Below, one piece after another: positions 1 to 6,677 of a stretch of 12,315 bases of DNA. Positions within the stretch are counted from its first letter, which is position 1. Each line of letters opens with the position of its first letter. The position numbers were made by a program, and so were the translations under genes. Location of the stretch: positions 1-12,315 of the forward strand of contig CAIQCE010000239.1 in assembly GCA_903870185.1 (NCBI GenBank), read 5' to 3'. The notes below the pieces were generated by a model, which was given only the letters and a program-made list of their open reading frames with translations, was not told where the DNA came from and ran no database searches. The DNA comes from an uncultured Gammaproteobacteria bacterium. Its GTDB lineage: Bacteria > Pseudomonadota > Gammaproteobacteria > Coxiellales > Coxiellaceae.

Positions 1-31
1 ACTTCAGCGTAAACAATCAGTGACTTTCAGA

Positions 32-62
32 TGGCTTTAGTCCAGAGGCCAGGATCTTTTTT
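32..62 (+). terminator. possible weak terminator at left edge
   Basis: A seven-pair stem (TGGCTTT at 32-38 against GAGGCCA at 45-51, including two G-U pairs) is followed after five bases by six T residues at 57-62. This could end a gene lying left of the window. One short reading frame closes at 38-40, inside the stem, but too little of it is visible to call a gene. The gap between stem and T run is longer than in a classical intrinsic terminator, so support is weak. Confidence 0.25.
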
Positions 63-90
63 ACCCTAAAAAACTTTCAAAAGTACAGAT

Positions 91-120
91 CAGCAGCTTC
101 CCCTTTAGCGGGAGCTGCTG
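91..120 (+). repeat. strong hairpin upstream of the NRPS-like gene
   Basis: CAGCAGCT at 91-98 pairs perfectly with AGCTGCTG at 113-120. After a bulged T the stem continues with CCC against GGG, leaving a loop around TTTAGC. The stem is stable, but no T run follows on either strand, so it is not a textbook terminator. It may mark the end of an upstream transcript or insulate the following promoter. The rest of 1-243 contains no gene that I can support. Confidence 0.45.
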
Positions 121-139
121 TTAAATGCTTAAATTCCTC

Positions 140-166
140 TTGAATTATGTGAAAATATGGTATATT
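140..166 (+). promoter_or_regulatory. candidate sigma-70 promoter for the NRPS-like gene
   Basis: TTGAAT (140-145) is a 4-of-6 match to the -35 box and TATATT (161-166) a 5-of-6 match to the -10 box. They are separated by 15 bases, which is slightly short. The region is AT-rich and just downstream of the hairpin at 91-120. Transcription from here would give a leader of about 70 nt before the start codon at 244. The ribosome site GAGGTGA (232-238) lies five bases before that ATG. AT-rich DNA gives such boxes by chance, so confidence is limited. Confidence 0.35.
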
Positions 167-243
167 TAGAACCCTAATTATTCAGTTTCAGGAAGATGCT
201 GGCTTCAAGACATCAGGGAGACTCATAACCTGAGGTGATTTAG

Positions 244-3200
244 ATGCCTACTGACTCCCCTGATATTTTTAATCAACTGCTTCATAAAGCTGTATCTGCT
301 CGGGAAACGATGCCAGCTTCAGTGGCCGATCCCTCAATAGTTAATTTTTCACTCCTTGATGAGTCTGTTAATAACTTGGCGGGTGCTTTGCAAGCAAATG
401 GAGTTATTGCTAGCACACGAGTTGGGATGTATCTCAATCGTGGGCTAGATCAAATTATAGCTGTACTTGCTTTATGGCGCCTTGGTGCTGTTTATGTTCC
501 TTTTGATGTCACTCAAGAATCCTCTTACCATGAGGCGATCATCAGAAATTGTGATATTAAGACCTGGATAAAAGCTACGGATACGGCTGAGCCTTTAGTG
601 AGCAGGGTGACAAAAGTATGGGGCACCAATGAGAGTTCACAATTTATTGATATTGATGAAAAGGCAATCGGTGCATCCAGTCCTCTGACGTATAATGGCG
701 CTGCTGATATAAACGACCTCATTGCTTTTATTATTAATTCTTCTGGAACAACTGGAAAGCCCAAGGGTGTTCCAATTCGTCATCATGGCTTGCGGTATTG
801 GGCTGGTGTATTGGAGAAGTTTTATTCCACTCGTGAGGTGTCGGGGGTTGTTGCTACAGTTTCTGTCGCATTTGATGCTCATCTTTGGGACTATTTAATC
901 GCCTTGGTGACAGGGGTTCCGCTGTACATAGCAGATGAAGAAACTCGCCGAAATCCAATAAAACTGTTGGCTTTTATGCAGGCGCATCCTGCCAGTGAAT
1001 TAACTTTAACTCCTTCAATGCTTACCACATTGATAGAGGCAAACTTATTGCGTTCATTCAGGGCCGCAGGTCTAAAACGTGTGAATTTAGTGGGCGAGAG
1101 TTGTACTTTGCAAAACATACAGGCTTGTTTGGCGGCGGGTCTGGATCCTGTAAACTGTTATGGTCCAACTGAAACGACTTTTGGTGCCAGCATGCTGTCA
1201 TTCCGTGAACTTTTGGGATCAGTGGGTGCATCTGCTCCGCTTGAGTCAATATTTTACAAGGAAATGGCGCCTATAGCATTTCCAGAGGCGCCTGTAGAGG
1301 CCATGGTATTAGTGCCGGAGGGTGAGGTATACCGAATTGCTGCAGAAGGTGAGAGTGGCGAATTGGTGATTGTTGGCGGTAATAATGTTACCCCTGGCTA
1401 CATCGGAGCTTCTGCAGAAGCCAGTGCTAAGATTAAAGAAAGTATCAGGCTAGTGGATGGACGTGTTATTAGTGGAGTTTATTTTACGAGTGATAAATTT
1501 GTTCAGAACGCTGGCAGGCTTTATTGTGAAGGTCGTCTCGGAGCTAATGCAAAACGTAATGGAATCTTGGTTAATACGGAAGCAGTTGAATTGACCCTTG
1601 GTGCTCATGAGAGCATCGCTCAGGCTTGTGTAGTTATTCGCCCTAATAGAAGATTTCCAGATAGAAATGGGACTATGGTGGCTTGTATTCAATTGAAGGA
1701 TGGGGTAGGGATGGCTCCTTCTACTCGAGAGTTGAGAAGTTATTTACGTGGAGCAGGTGTTCTTCTCCCTGCGATACCCAGTGCTTTTGAATTTGGCCCT
1801 CTTCCTTTAGCTGTTAGTGGAAAAGTCGATAGGGTTGCTTTGACAACCAAAGAAACTCTTTTTCTTCGTGACTTGAGTTATGCACAAACTCCTCCTCGCA
1901 ATGCTTTAGAGGAAACAATCTTGGCAATTTGGGGAGTGATAGCACCTCCTGGTTTTATTGTAGGCATTAACGATCCTTTTACCTACATAGGTGGAGATTC
2001 CATAGGTATAGTCAGTGTGGTCAGTGAAATTAATACCGCTTATGGAATTAATTTGACTCTTAATGATCTAGTTGGTTCTTTGGAAGAGCTAACCGTTGAG
2101 AAACTAAGTGTAATTGTTTATCAAAAAGTTTTGGAAAGAAGACGGACTGGGGACGCAAAAACGCCCGATCTTAAATCTTTAGTTAAGACTGAGTCAGTTA
2201 GGTCTGAGCTTCCATTATTTTTAGTTCATGATATTACTGGTAGTAGTAACGAGTACTATGATCGTTTAGTCGGAAAATTAGCCTCTAACCGAGAGGTTTA
2301 CAGTATTTCCCATCCGGGGCTTTCAAATCCTGATTGGCTCTGCTGTGACTTGAGGGCTGTTGCTGCTGATTATGTCGCTCAAATTCGCCATCTACAACCT
2401 GATGGACCGTATTATCTAGCGGGTTGGTCCACAGGAGCCGCAATAGCTGCACTGATGGCTGAGCTACTAGAAAATCAAAAGCAGAAAGTGAAATATTTAG
2501 GATTAATCGATGAAATTTTACCCAACATTATTAATGAATCTAAAGAAAAATTTGCAAAGGAACTGGTAGGATTGCTTAAAATTTTAAAGTGGTCCTGGCT
2601 AGTAGAGGGGTTCACACTTTCGGAGAGAGAGGATTTTGGCCAAGATCCTGTGCAGCTCCGATTAAGTGAATTCCTAAAGAATGATTCCCCGATTGATCAG
2701 GTTAAGCGTCTCAGCTTAAAATCAACTTCTGAGCTTGCTATATTTCGAAGATGGCGCGTGATTCAATCACTGTTATATGGTTTGGCGACTATTCGTTTTC
2801 AGGCTTTGAAAACAACTTCTCCTGTCGTGTATTCTACTGAAGCATCACAAAGTAAAATGGGTGTCTCAGTAAAGCCAGAAACTCGTGCTGCACTGGGATG
2901 GAATACTTTGACAGTTTGCGTTACGGGGGCGGCAACAGTCGATGGAGATCATTTTTCTATTATGGGGGAAAAACTGCCTGAATTGGCTATGCGCATGCAG
3001 GCTGAGTTAGATCGTCGAAAACATGTAGTTGTTTCTGATAATCGAAGTGTCGAGTCTGCCATTGCTCCAGTGATAAGGGATGCATTAGCAGAGCAGAAAG
3101 TTGATTTGATGGAAGCAATGCGCAAGTTGATGATCAAATTATTCGGGTTTAGAGATAGCTCAGGGCGTTTATCGCCTGATGCAGCTTCTTCGAGAGTAAG

Positions 3201-4545
3201 CTCAGGCGCAGGTTCTCAATTTGGAGGTGTCGTCCGCGGAAATACGGTTGGTGAAGTAGAATTAATTAGAATATTCGATGTCGCAGCAGCATCTGTAAGA
3301 GGACTCCCTTCTGGAAAGAGCGCTAAATCTGTTGCAGGCTCTGAAGATGCTGTGCATTCATCAAGTAGTCAACCTAGATCAGCCTTTACAGAGTTGGAGC
3401 CCGATTCGATTGTGTCATCAGCTCATATTCCCGCATCACTAGTGGCACCACTTCCTCTGCCTTCTATAGCGGCGGCAGCAGCAGCAACTCCAGCATCATC
3501 ATTATTGTCTGCTAGATCGTGTCGGTTGTCTTTAACAAGTTCCACTTCCTCATTACTGCCCGGTGTTGCTGCTTCATCACCATTTATAGCGCCGGCAGCT
3601 CTTTCTAGAAGAATAGCTTCTCTTGTAAATTCTAGGCGAAGTAATAGTGTCAATGGTATTGTCAGTAGGGGTGTAGACTTTACCTCTTCACGTCGTCGTA
3701 GCGCCAGTGACCTGAAGTTACCTACTGGATCACTCACTACTTCAGTCGGGAGAGATCGAACTCTAATAATAGGCTCAGTCGGTGTTTCACAAGAAGGACC
3801 CCCATCAATGAGTCTTCAAGGGCGAGATTCGGGCTTTGCAGTCAGTGCTATTACAAGTCTTAATTCAGCAGGAGGATCAGAAACATCAATTGCTTCTCAG
3901 GCTTTTACTCGGACACCTTCGCCTCCTAATGGAGTAGATGGGCTGGCTTTGGCAGATGCAGTTGAAGTCGGATTGCTTCTAGAAGGAAGTCATGTAATGG
4001 TTGCTGATCAATCATCGATGAAGCCACCTTTACTTCGCCGTGGGACTGTTGTCTCTGCACTGCATGCAACTCCTATATTTGGACCAAGAACATACGGAGA
4101 AGACTTATTAGCTACTGAAGCAGCTCGCAGCTCTCGAGGATCGGCAGGTTCTGCAATTACTGCTGCTTCTTCAGCAGGTCTTTCTAGTGCCTTTACATTG
4201 ACGACAGGTTCCATAGGGGCTTCTTTTAGTAGAACTTACTCGAATGGCACTAGTGCTTCTGGTGGCTCCAGTGGCAGTTTGACGACTGCTGCAGCATCAT
4301 CTTGTGATCAGCGAAGTCTAGGTTCATCACGCAGCCCAGAAAGATCACCTGACCGTTCACCCGACTTTAGCCTTGCTCGTGATCGTTTTGCTTCATCCGG
4401 CCACTGTATTTCTGGCATTGTTGAGTCTTGTGCTATTGGCCTATATTGTTCAAGGGGTAGGGGTGGCTTGGGTGAGGCTAAAGTTGTAGCTGAAGTAGTG
4501 GAAAATTCGGCTGCAGAGGAAGCAATCCCTGGACCCTCTATTTAG
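244..4545 (+). CDS. NRPS-like A-T-TE protein with long low-complexity C-terminal tail
   Basis: A single-module synthetase expected to activate a carboxylic acid with ATP, load it on a phosphopantetheine arm and release it by a thioesterase. Adenylation domain, about residues 30-535: A3 NSSGTTGKPKG (165-175), A4 FDAHLWD (210-216), A5 NCYGPTET (304-311), A7 YFTSD (413-417), A10 SGKVDR with catalytic K527. Carrier domain, about 550-625: GGDS with attachment S586. Thioesterase, about 655-920: GWSTG with nucleophile S729, likely D756 and H903. There is no condensation domain. The Asp after the A4 Phe (GrsA D235 equivalent) suggests an alpha-amino acid substrate rather than an aryl keto acid; which one, I cannot say. 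The hinge/A8 region is divergent. A helical stretch (935-968) leads into a 460-residue Ser/Ala/Arg-rich tail. ATG 244 is chosen for its GAGGTGA ribosome site. No tailoring genes are nearby. Confidence 0.9.
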   Translation: MPTDSPDIFNQLLHKAVSARETMPASVADPSIVNFSLLDESVNNLAGALQANGVIASTRVGMYLNRGLDQIIAVLALWRLGAVYVPFDVTQESSYHEAIIRNCDIKTWIKATDTAEPLVSRVTKVWGTNESSQFIDIDEKAIGASSPLTYNGAADINDLIAFIINSSGTTGKPKGVPIRHHGLRYWAGVLEKFYSTREVSGVVATVSVAFDAHLWDYLIALVTGVPLYIADEETRRNPIKLLAFMQAHPASELTLTPSMLTTLIEANLLRSFRAAGLKRVNLVGESCTLQNIQACLAAGLDPVNCYGPTETTFGASMLSFRELLGSVGASAPLESIFYKEMAPIAFPEAPVEAMVLVPEGEVYRIAAEGESGELVIVGGNNVTPGYIGASAEASAKIKESIRLVDGRVISGVYFTSDKFVQNAGRLYCEGRLGANAKRNGILVNTEAVELTLGAHESIAQACVVIRPNRRFPDRNGTMVACIQLKDGVGMAPSTRELRSYLRGAGVLLPAIPSAFEFGPLPLAVSGKVDRVALTTKETLFLRDLSYAQTPPRNALEETILAIWGVIAPPGFIVGINDPFTYIGGDSIGIVSVVSEINTAYGINLTLNDLVGSLEELTVEKLSVIVYQKVLERRRTGDAKTPDLKSLVKTESVRSELPLFLVHDITGSSNEYYDRLVGKLASNREVYSISHPGLSNPDWLCCDLRAVAADYVAQIRHLQPDGPYYLAGWSTGAAIAALMAELLENQKQKVKYLGLIDEILPNIINESKEKFAKELVGLLKILKWSWLVEGFTLSEREDFGQDPVQLRLSEFLKNDSPIDQVKRLSLKSTSELAIFRRWRVIQSLLYGLATIRFQALKTTSPVVYSTEASQSKMGVSVKPETRAALGWNTLTVCVTGAATVDGDHFSIMGEKLPELAMRMQAELDRRKHVVVSDNRSVESAIAPVIRDALAEQKVDLMEAMRKLMIKLFGFRDSSGRLSPDAASSRVSSGAGSQFGGVVRGNTVGEVELIRIFDVAAASVRGLPSGKSAKSVAGSEDAVHSSSSQPRSAFTELEPDSIVSSAHIPASLVAPLPLPSIAAAAAATPASSLLSARSCRLSLTSSTSSLLPGVAASSPFIAPAALSRRIASLVNSRRSNSVNGIVSRGVDFTSSRRRSASDLKLPTGSLTTSVGRDRTLIIGSVGVSQEGPPSMSLQGRDSGFAVSAITSLNSAGGSETSIASQAFTRTPSPPNGVDGLALADAVEVGLLLEGSHVMVADQSSMKPPLLRRGTVVSALHATPIFGPRTYGEDLLATEAARSSRGSAGSAITAASSAGLSSAFTLTTGSIGASFSRTYSNGTSASGGSSGSLTTAAASSCDQRSLGSSRSPERSPDRSPDFSLARDRFASSGHCISGIVESCAIGLYCSRGRGGLGEAKVVAEVVENSAAEEAIPGPSI
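3154..4542 (+). other. Ser/Ala/Arg-rich, probably disordered tail of the NRPS-like protein
   Basis: Residues 971-1433 of the preceding protein match no domain I recognise. They are dominated by Ser, Ala, Gly, Thr and Arg, with an Ala run near 1080-1087, basic RRxS-type clusters at 1122-1126, 1131-1135 and 1150-1155, and three tandem RSP(E/D) units at 1363-1374. The last 25 residues are rich in Glu and hydrophobic residues. The frame stays open for about 1.4 kb, so the tail looks coding. Local base composition is higher in G+C (34 of 60 bases at 3421-3480 by hand count, against 25 of 60 at 5761-5820 in rpsB). Intrinsic disorder is inferred from composition only. Confidence 0.7.
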
Positions 4546-4567
4546 GGAAATTAGCAAGAGTCTAGGA

Positions 4568-5347
4568 TTATAAATCTTCTTCTTTACGTTGCGTTAACAC
4601 CTCATGCCCTGTTTCAGTGACGGCGATAGTATGTTCAAATTGAGCAGAAAGCTTGTGGTCTTTAGTGATTACAGTCCAACCATCACCCATCAGCTTAACA
4701 TGGCGTTTGCCTAAATTAACCATGGGTTCAATCGTGAAAGTCATTCCCGGCTTTAGGACCATTCCCGTTCCTCGAGTGCCATAGTGTAAGACTTGAGGAT
4801 CTTCATGAAAAACTCGACCAATACCGTGCCCACAGTATTCACGAACCACAGAATAGTGCTGGTTTTCTGCATGTTCTTGAATGGCAGCTCCAATATCACC
4901 TAGTTGAATACCCGGTTTAACCATTTTAATAGCGAGATAAAGACATTCTTGGGTAATCGCAATTAATCGTTCAGCATAATTTTGGATTTTGCCGACCTTA
5001 AACATTTTGCTGGTATCTCCGTGAAAACCGTGTTTGATCACTGTCACATCAATATTGACGATATCCCCGTCTTTTAAGGGTTTTTCATTCGGGATCCCAT
5101 GGCAGACCACATGGTTGATTGAGGTGCAAATAGATTTAGTAAAAGGGTTAGAGGGATTACCATAACCTAAGGTGGCGGGGATGGTATCTTGTACTTGAGT
5201 CATGTAATCATGGCAAATGCGATCTAATTCATGAGTTGTAACTCCCGGCACTACGTGGGGTTCAATCATTTCAAGAACTTCAGCAGCCAGACGGCCAGCT
5301 ATTCTCATTTTTTCCATTTCTTCAGGTGTTTTAATCGTAACGGTCAT
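4568..5347 (-). CDS. map: methionine aminopeptidase, type I
   Basis: Cytosolic metalloprotease that removes the initiator methionine from nascent proteins. At 259 residues it is about the size of the E. coli enzyme (264) and has the compact type I form without an N-terminal zinc-finger extension. The five metal ligands of the family are all present: D100, D111, H174 (in GHGIG), E207 (in TIEPM) and E238 (in QFEHT). The substrate-binding histidines H83 (VCHGIP) and H181 are also kept. The ATG at 5345-5347 gives the expected N-terminus (TIKTPEEMEKMR); its ribosome site is weak (GAG about five bases upstream). The gene is divergent from rpsB, as in E. coli, so their control regions share the 225-base gap. 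It converges on the NRPS-like gene with only 22 bases between stop codons and no evident terminator there. Confidence 0.97.
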   Translation of the reverse strand: MTVTIKTPEEMEKMRIAGRLAAEVLEMIEPHVVPGVTTHELDRICHDYMTQVQDTIPATLGYGNPSNPFTKSICTSINHVVCHGIPNEKPLKDGDIVNIDVTVIKHGFHGDTSKMFKVGKIQNYAERLIAITQECLYLAIKMVKPGIQLGDIGAAIQEHAENQHYSVVREYCGHGIGRVFHEDPQVLHYGTRGTGMVLKPGMTFTIEPMVNLGKRHVKLMGDGWTVITKDHKLSAQFEHTIAVTETGHEVLTQRKEEDL

Positions 5348-5361
5348 TTTTACTCAAATCG

Positions 5362-5390
5362 TTGTTGTAATCGGAGTTCTATGGTATAAA
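5362..5390 (+). promoter_or_regulatory. rpsB operon promoter, extended -10
   Basis: TATAAA (5385-5390) is preceded by TGG (5382-5384), an extended -10 element. TTGTTG (5362-5367) sits exactly 17 bases upstream as a plausible -35. A GC-rich discriminator (GCGTCGC) follows directly. The rpsB promoter of E. coli and relatives is known for this kind of arrangement (extended TGnTATAAA plus GC-rich discriminator, expected to respond to growth-rate control). Initiation would fall near 5397, giving a leader of about 175 nt. Confidence 0.75.
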
Positions 5391-5396
5391 GCGTCG

Positions 5397-5573
5397 CTGC
5401 AATTAGCAAATGTTAATTGCATTTTTGCCTCTTAGTAATAGGGGGTTAACCACAAAATACGCACACTTGTTAAATATTTCTTAGGGTGCTGGGTCTTTTA
5501 AGACCGAGTTTAAGAAATAAGGCGAGTGGAAGTGATCCACAAAAGGTGGATTTTAATAACCCTGGAGAGAAAA
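5397..5573 (+). ncRNA. rpsB 5' leader, probable S2 autoregulatory (t44-type) RNA
   Basis: The inferred untranslated leader of rpsB carries three hairpins. GCAATTA/TAATTGC (5399-5405 with 5414-5420) lies right at the 5' end. GGTCTT/AAGACC is at 5492-5505. ATCCAC/GTGGAT (5535-5540 with 5546-5551) is followed by TTTT. In addition GGGTTA (5443-5448) is complementary to TAACCC (5557-5562), which abuts the ribosome site GGAG (5564-5567). Gammaproteobacterial rpsB leaders, listed in RNA databases as t44, are known to bind S2 and repress rpsB-tsf translation. The position, length and promoter fit that family. The individual pairings are my reading of the sequence and have not been compared with a covariance model. 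The 5' end is inferred from the promoter. Confidence 0.6.
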
Positions 5574-6617
5574 ATGATCGAAGTATCTATGCGTCAAATG
5601 TTAGAGGCCGGTGTCCACTTTGGCCACAAAACTCGTTATTGGAACCCTAAGATGGGTCCTTATATTTACGGTTCTCGATTTAAAATCCATATCATCAATT
5701 TAGAACACACTTTACCCATGTTTCAAGAAACTTTGAGCTTTATTGCTAATATCGCTTCCAGGCGAGGTAAAGTTTTGTTTGTTGGTACTAAACATGCCGC
5801 TCGAGAAATTATTCGAGAAGAGGCAACTCGTTGCGGAATGCCTTTTGTGGATTATCGCTGGTTGGGTGGAATGTTGACGAACTACAAAACGATTCGTCAA
5901 TCGATCAAGCGTTTAAAAGAATTAGAAGCTTTGCTAGAAAGTAACAGCACTGAACACATGACTAAAAAAGAACTACTTAATTTAATGCGCGAAAAAGATA
6001 AGCTCAATGCTTGTTTGGCTGGTATTAAAAATATGGGTGGTTTACCTGATGCGTTGTTTGTTATCGATGTAGGCCTTGAAAAAATCGCCATTAGTGAAGC
6101 ACAACGTTTAGGTATTCCAGTAGCCGGTATTGTAGATACCAACTCTAGTCCTGAAGGCATTGATTATCCTGTGCCTGGGAATGATGATGCATTGAGAGCG
6201 ATCCGTCTTTATTGTAAAGCAATTGCTGACACGATCATTGAGGTTCGAGGTGAAGTTGCTCCTGTAGAGGAAGAAGTAGTAGCAATAGAAAAAGAGAAAT
6301 CTGCTGCTAAAAAAATCGTGACCAAAAAAGCACGTGCTTTGCCTGAAAAAGCAGCATCAAAACACAGCTTAGCGAGTGAGTATGATGAAGATGCAACTGA
6401 TGAAGAAGCGGTTGCAGCAGCAGCCCTTGAAGCAGTGGCTGTGGTAAAAGTAGCTGAGCCAGCGGTAGAAGAAATAAAATCAGTTAAAAAAACAGCTGTC
6501 AAAAAAGTAGCTATCAAAAAAGAAGCTGCTGTTGAAAAGGCTGAAACACCTGCAATTAAAAAAACAGTTGTGAAAAAAACAGCTCCTAAAGCAGTTAAAA
6601 AAACAACTGATAAATAA
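5574..6617 (+). CDS. rpsB: 30S ribosomal protein S2 with Lys/Ala-rich C-terminal extension
   Basis: Structural protein of the small ribosomal subunit and presumed autoregulator of its own leader. The first 225 or so residues follow E. coli S2 closely (VSMRQMLEAGVHFGHKTRYW near the start; FVGTKHAA; RWLGGMLTN; GGLPDALFVID; GIPVAGIVDTNS; VPGNDDA). The ATG at 5574 is preferred over an in-frame ATG at 5526. It matches the family N-terminus and has GGAGAGA six to nine bases upstream, whereas the earlier ATG would add 16 unrelated residues translated from the leader. The protein has 347 residues, about 105 more than the usual 240. The extra part first alternates acidic and alanine-rich stretches, then ends in repeated KKxxx units (from K305) resembling histone H1 tails. 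First gene of the operon. Confidence 0.96.
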   Translation: MIEVSMRQMLEAGVHFGHKTRYWNPKMGPYIYGSRFKIHIINLEHTLPMFQETLSFIANIASRRGKVLFVGTKHAAREIIREEATRCGMPFVDYRWLGGMLTNYKTIRQSIKRLKELEALLESNSTEHMTKKELLNLMREKDKLNACLAGIKNMGGLPDALFVIDVGLEKIAISEAQRLGIPVAGIVDTNSSPEGIDYPVPGNDDALRAIRLYCKAIADTIIEVRGEVAPVEEEVVAIEKEKSAAKKIVTKKARALPEKAASKHSLASEYDEDATDEEAVAAAALEAVAVVKVAEPAVEEIKSVKKTAVKKVAIKKEAAVEKAETPAIKKTVVKKTAPKAVKKTTDK

Positions 6618-6630
6618 AGACTGGATTGAA

Positions 6631-6650
6631 GGTGGGTGTTCTCACCCACC
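6631..6650 (+). terminator. rpsB-tsf intergenic hairpin (attenuator or mRNA-stability element)
   Basis: GGTGGGTG (6631-6638) and CACCCACC (6643-6650) form a perfect eight-pair, GC-rich stem with a TTCT loop. It begins 13 bases after the rpsB stop and ends 27 bases before the tsf start. No T run follows, so full termination is unlikely. Partial attenuation or protection of the rpsB message end, letting S2 and EF-Ts be made in different amounts, is the likelier role. The stem is seen directly; the role is inference. Confidence 0.6.
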
Positions 6651-6677
6651 CCATATCACCTATAACGAGGAATAATA

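Noticed and set aside
2..40. Possible 3' end of a gene at the left edge (12 codons, then TAG)
   Set aside because: It is too short to recognise, and other frames are equally uninformative.
3423..3737. Reverse-strand open frame of 104 codons inside the NRPS-like tail
   Set aside because: It is a shadow of the Ser/Ala-rich coding strand, with no ribosome site and no recognisable family; the forward frame is continuous with the conserved domains.
5526..5573. Longer rpsB start adding 16 residues
   Set aside because: The extra residues do not resemble S2 N-termini, the stretch belongs to the structured leader, and the ATG at 5574 has the good GGAG site and matches the family start.
6209..6649. 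Reverse-strand open frame of 146 codons opposite the rpsB tail
   Set aside because: It arises from the absence of reverse stops opposite Lys/Ala/Glu codons, and its product is a low-complexity Ser/Thr/Ala/Phe sequence without family likeness.
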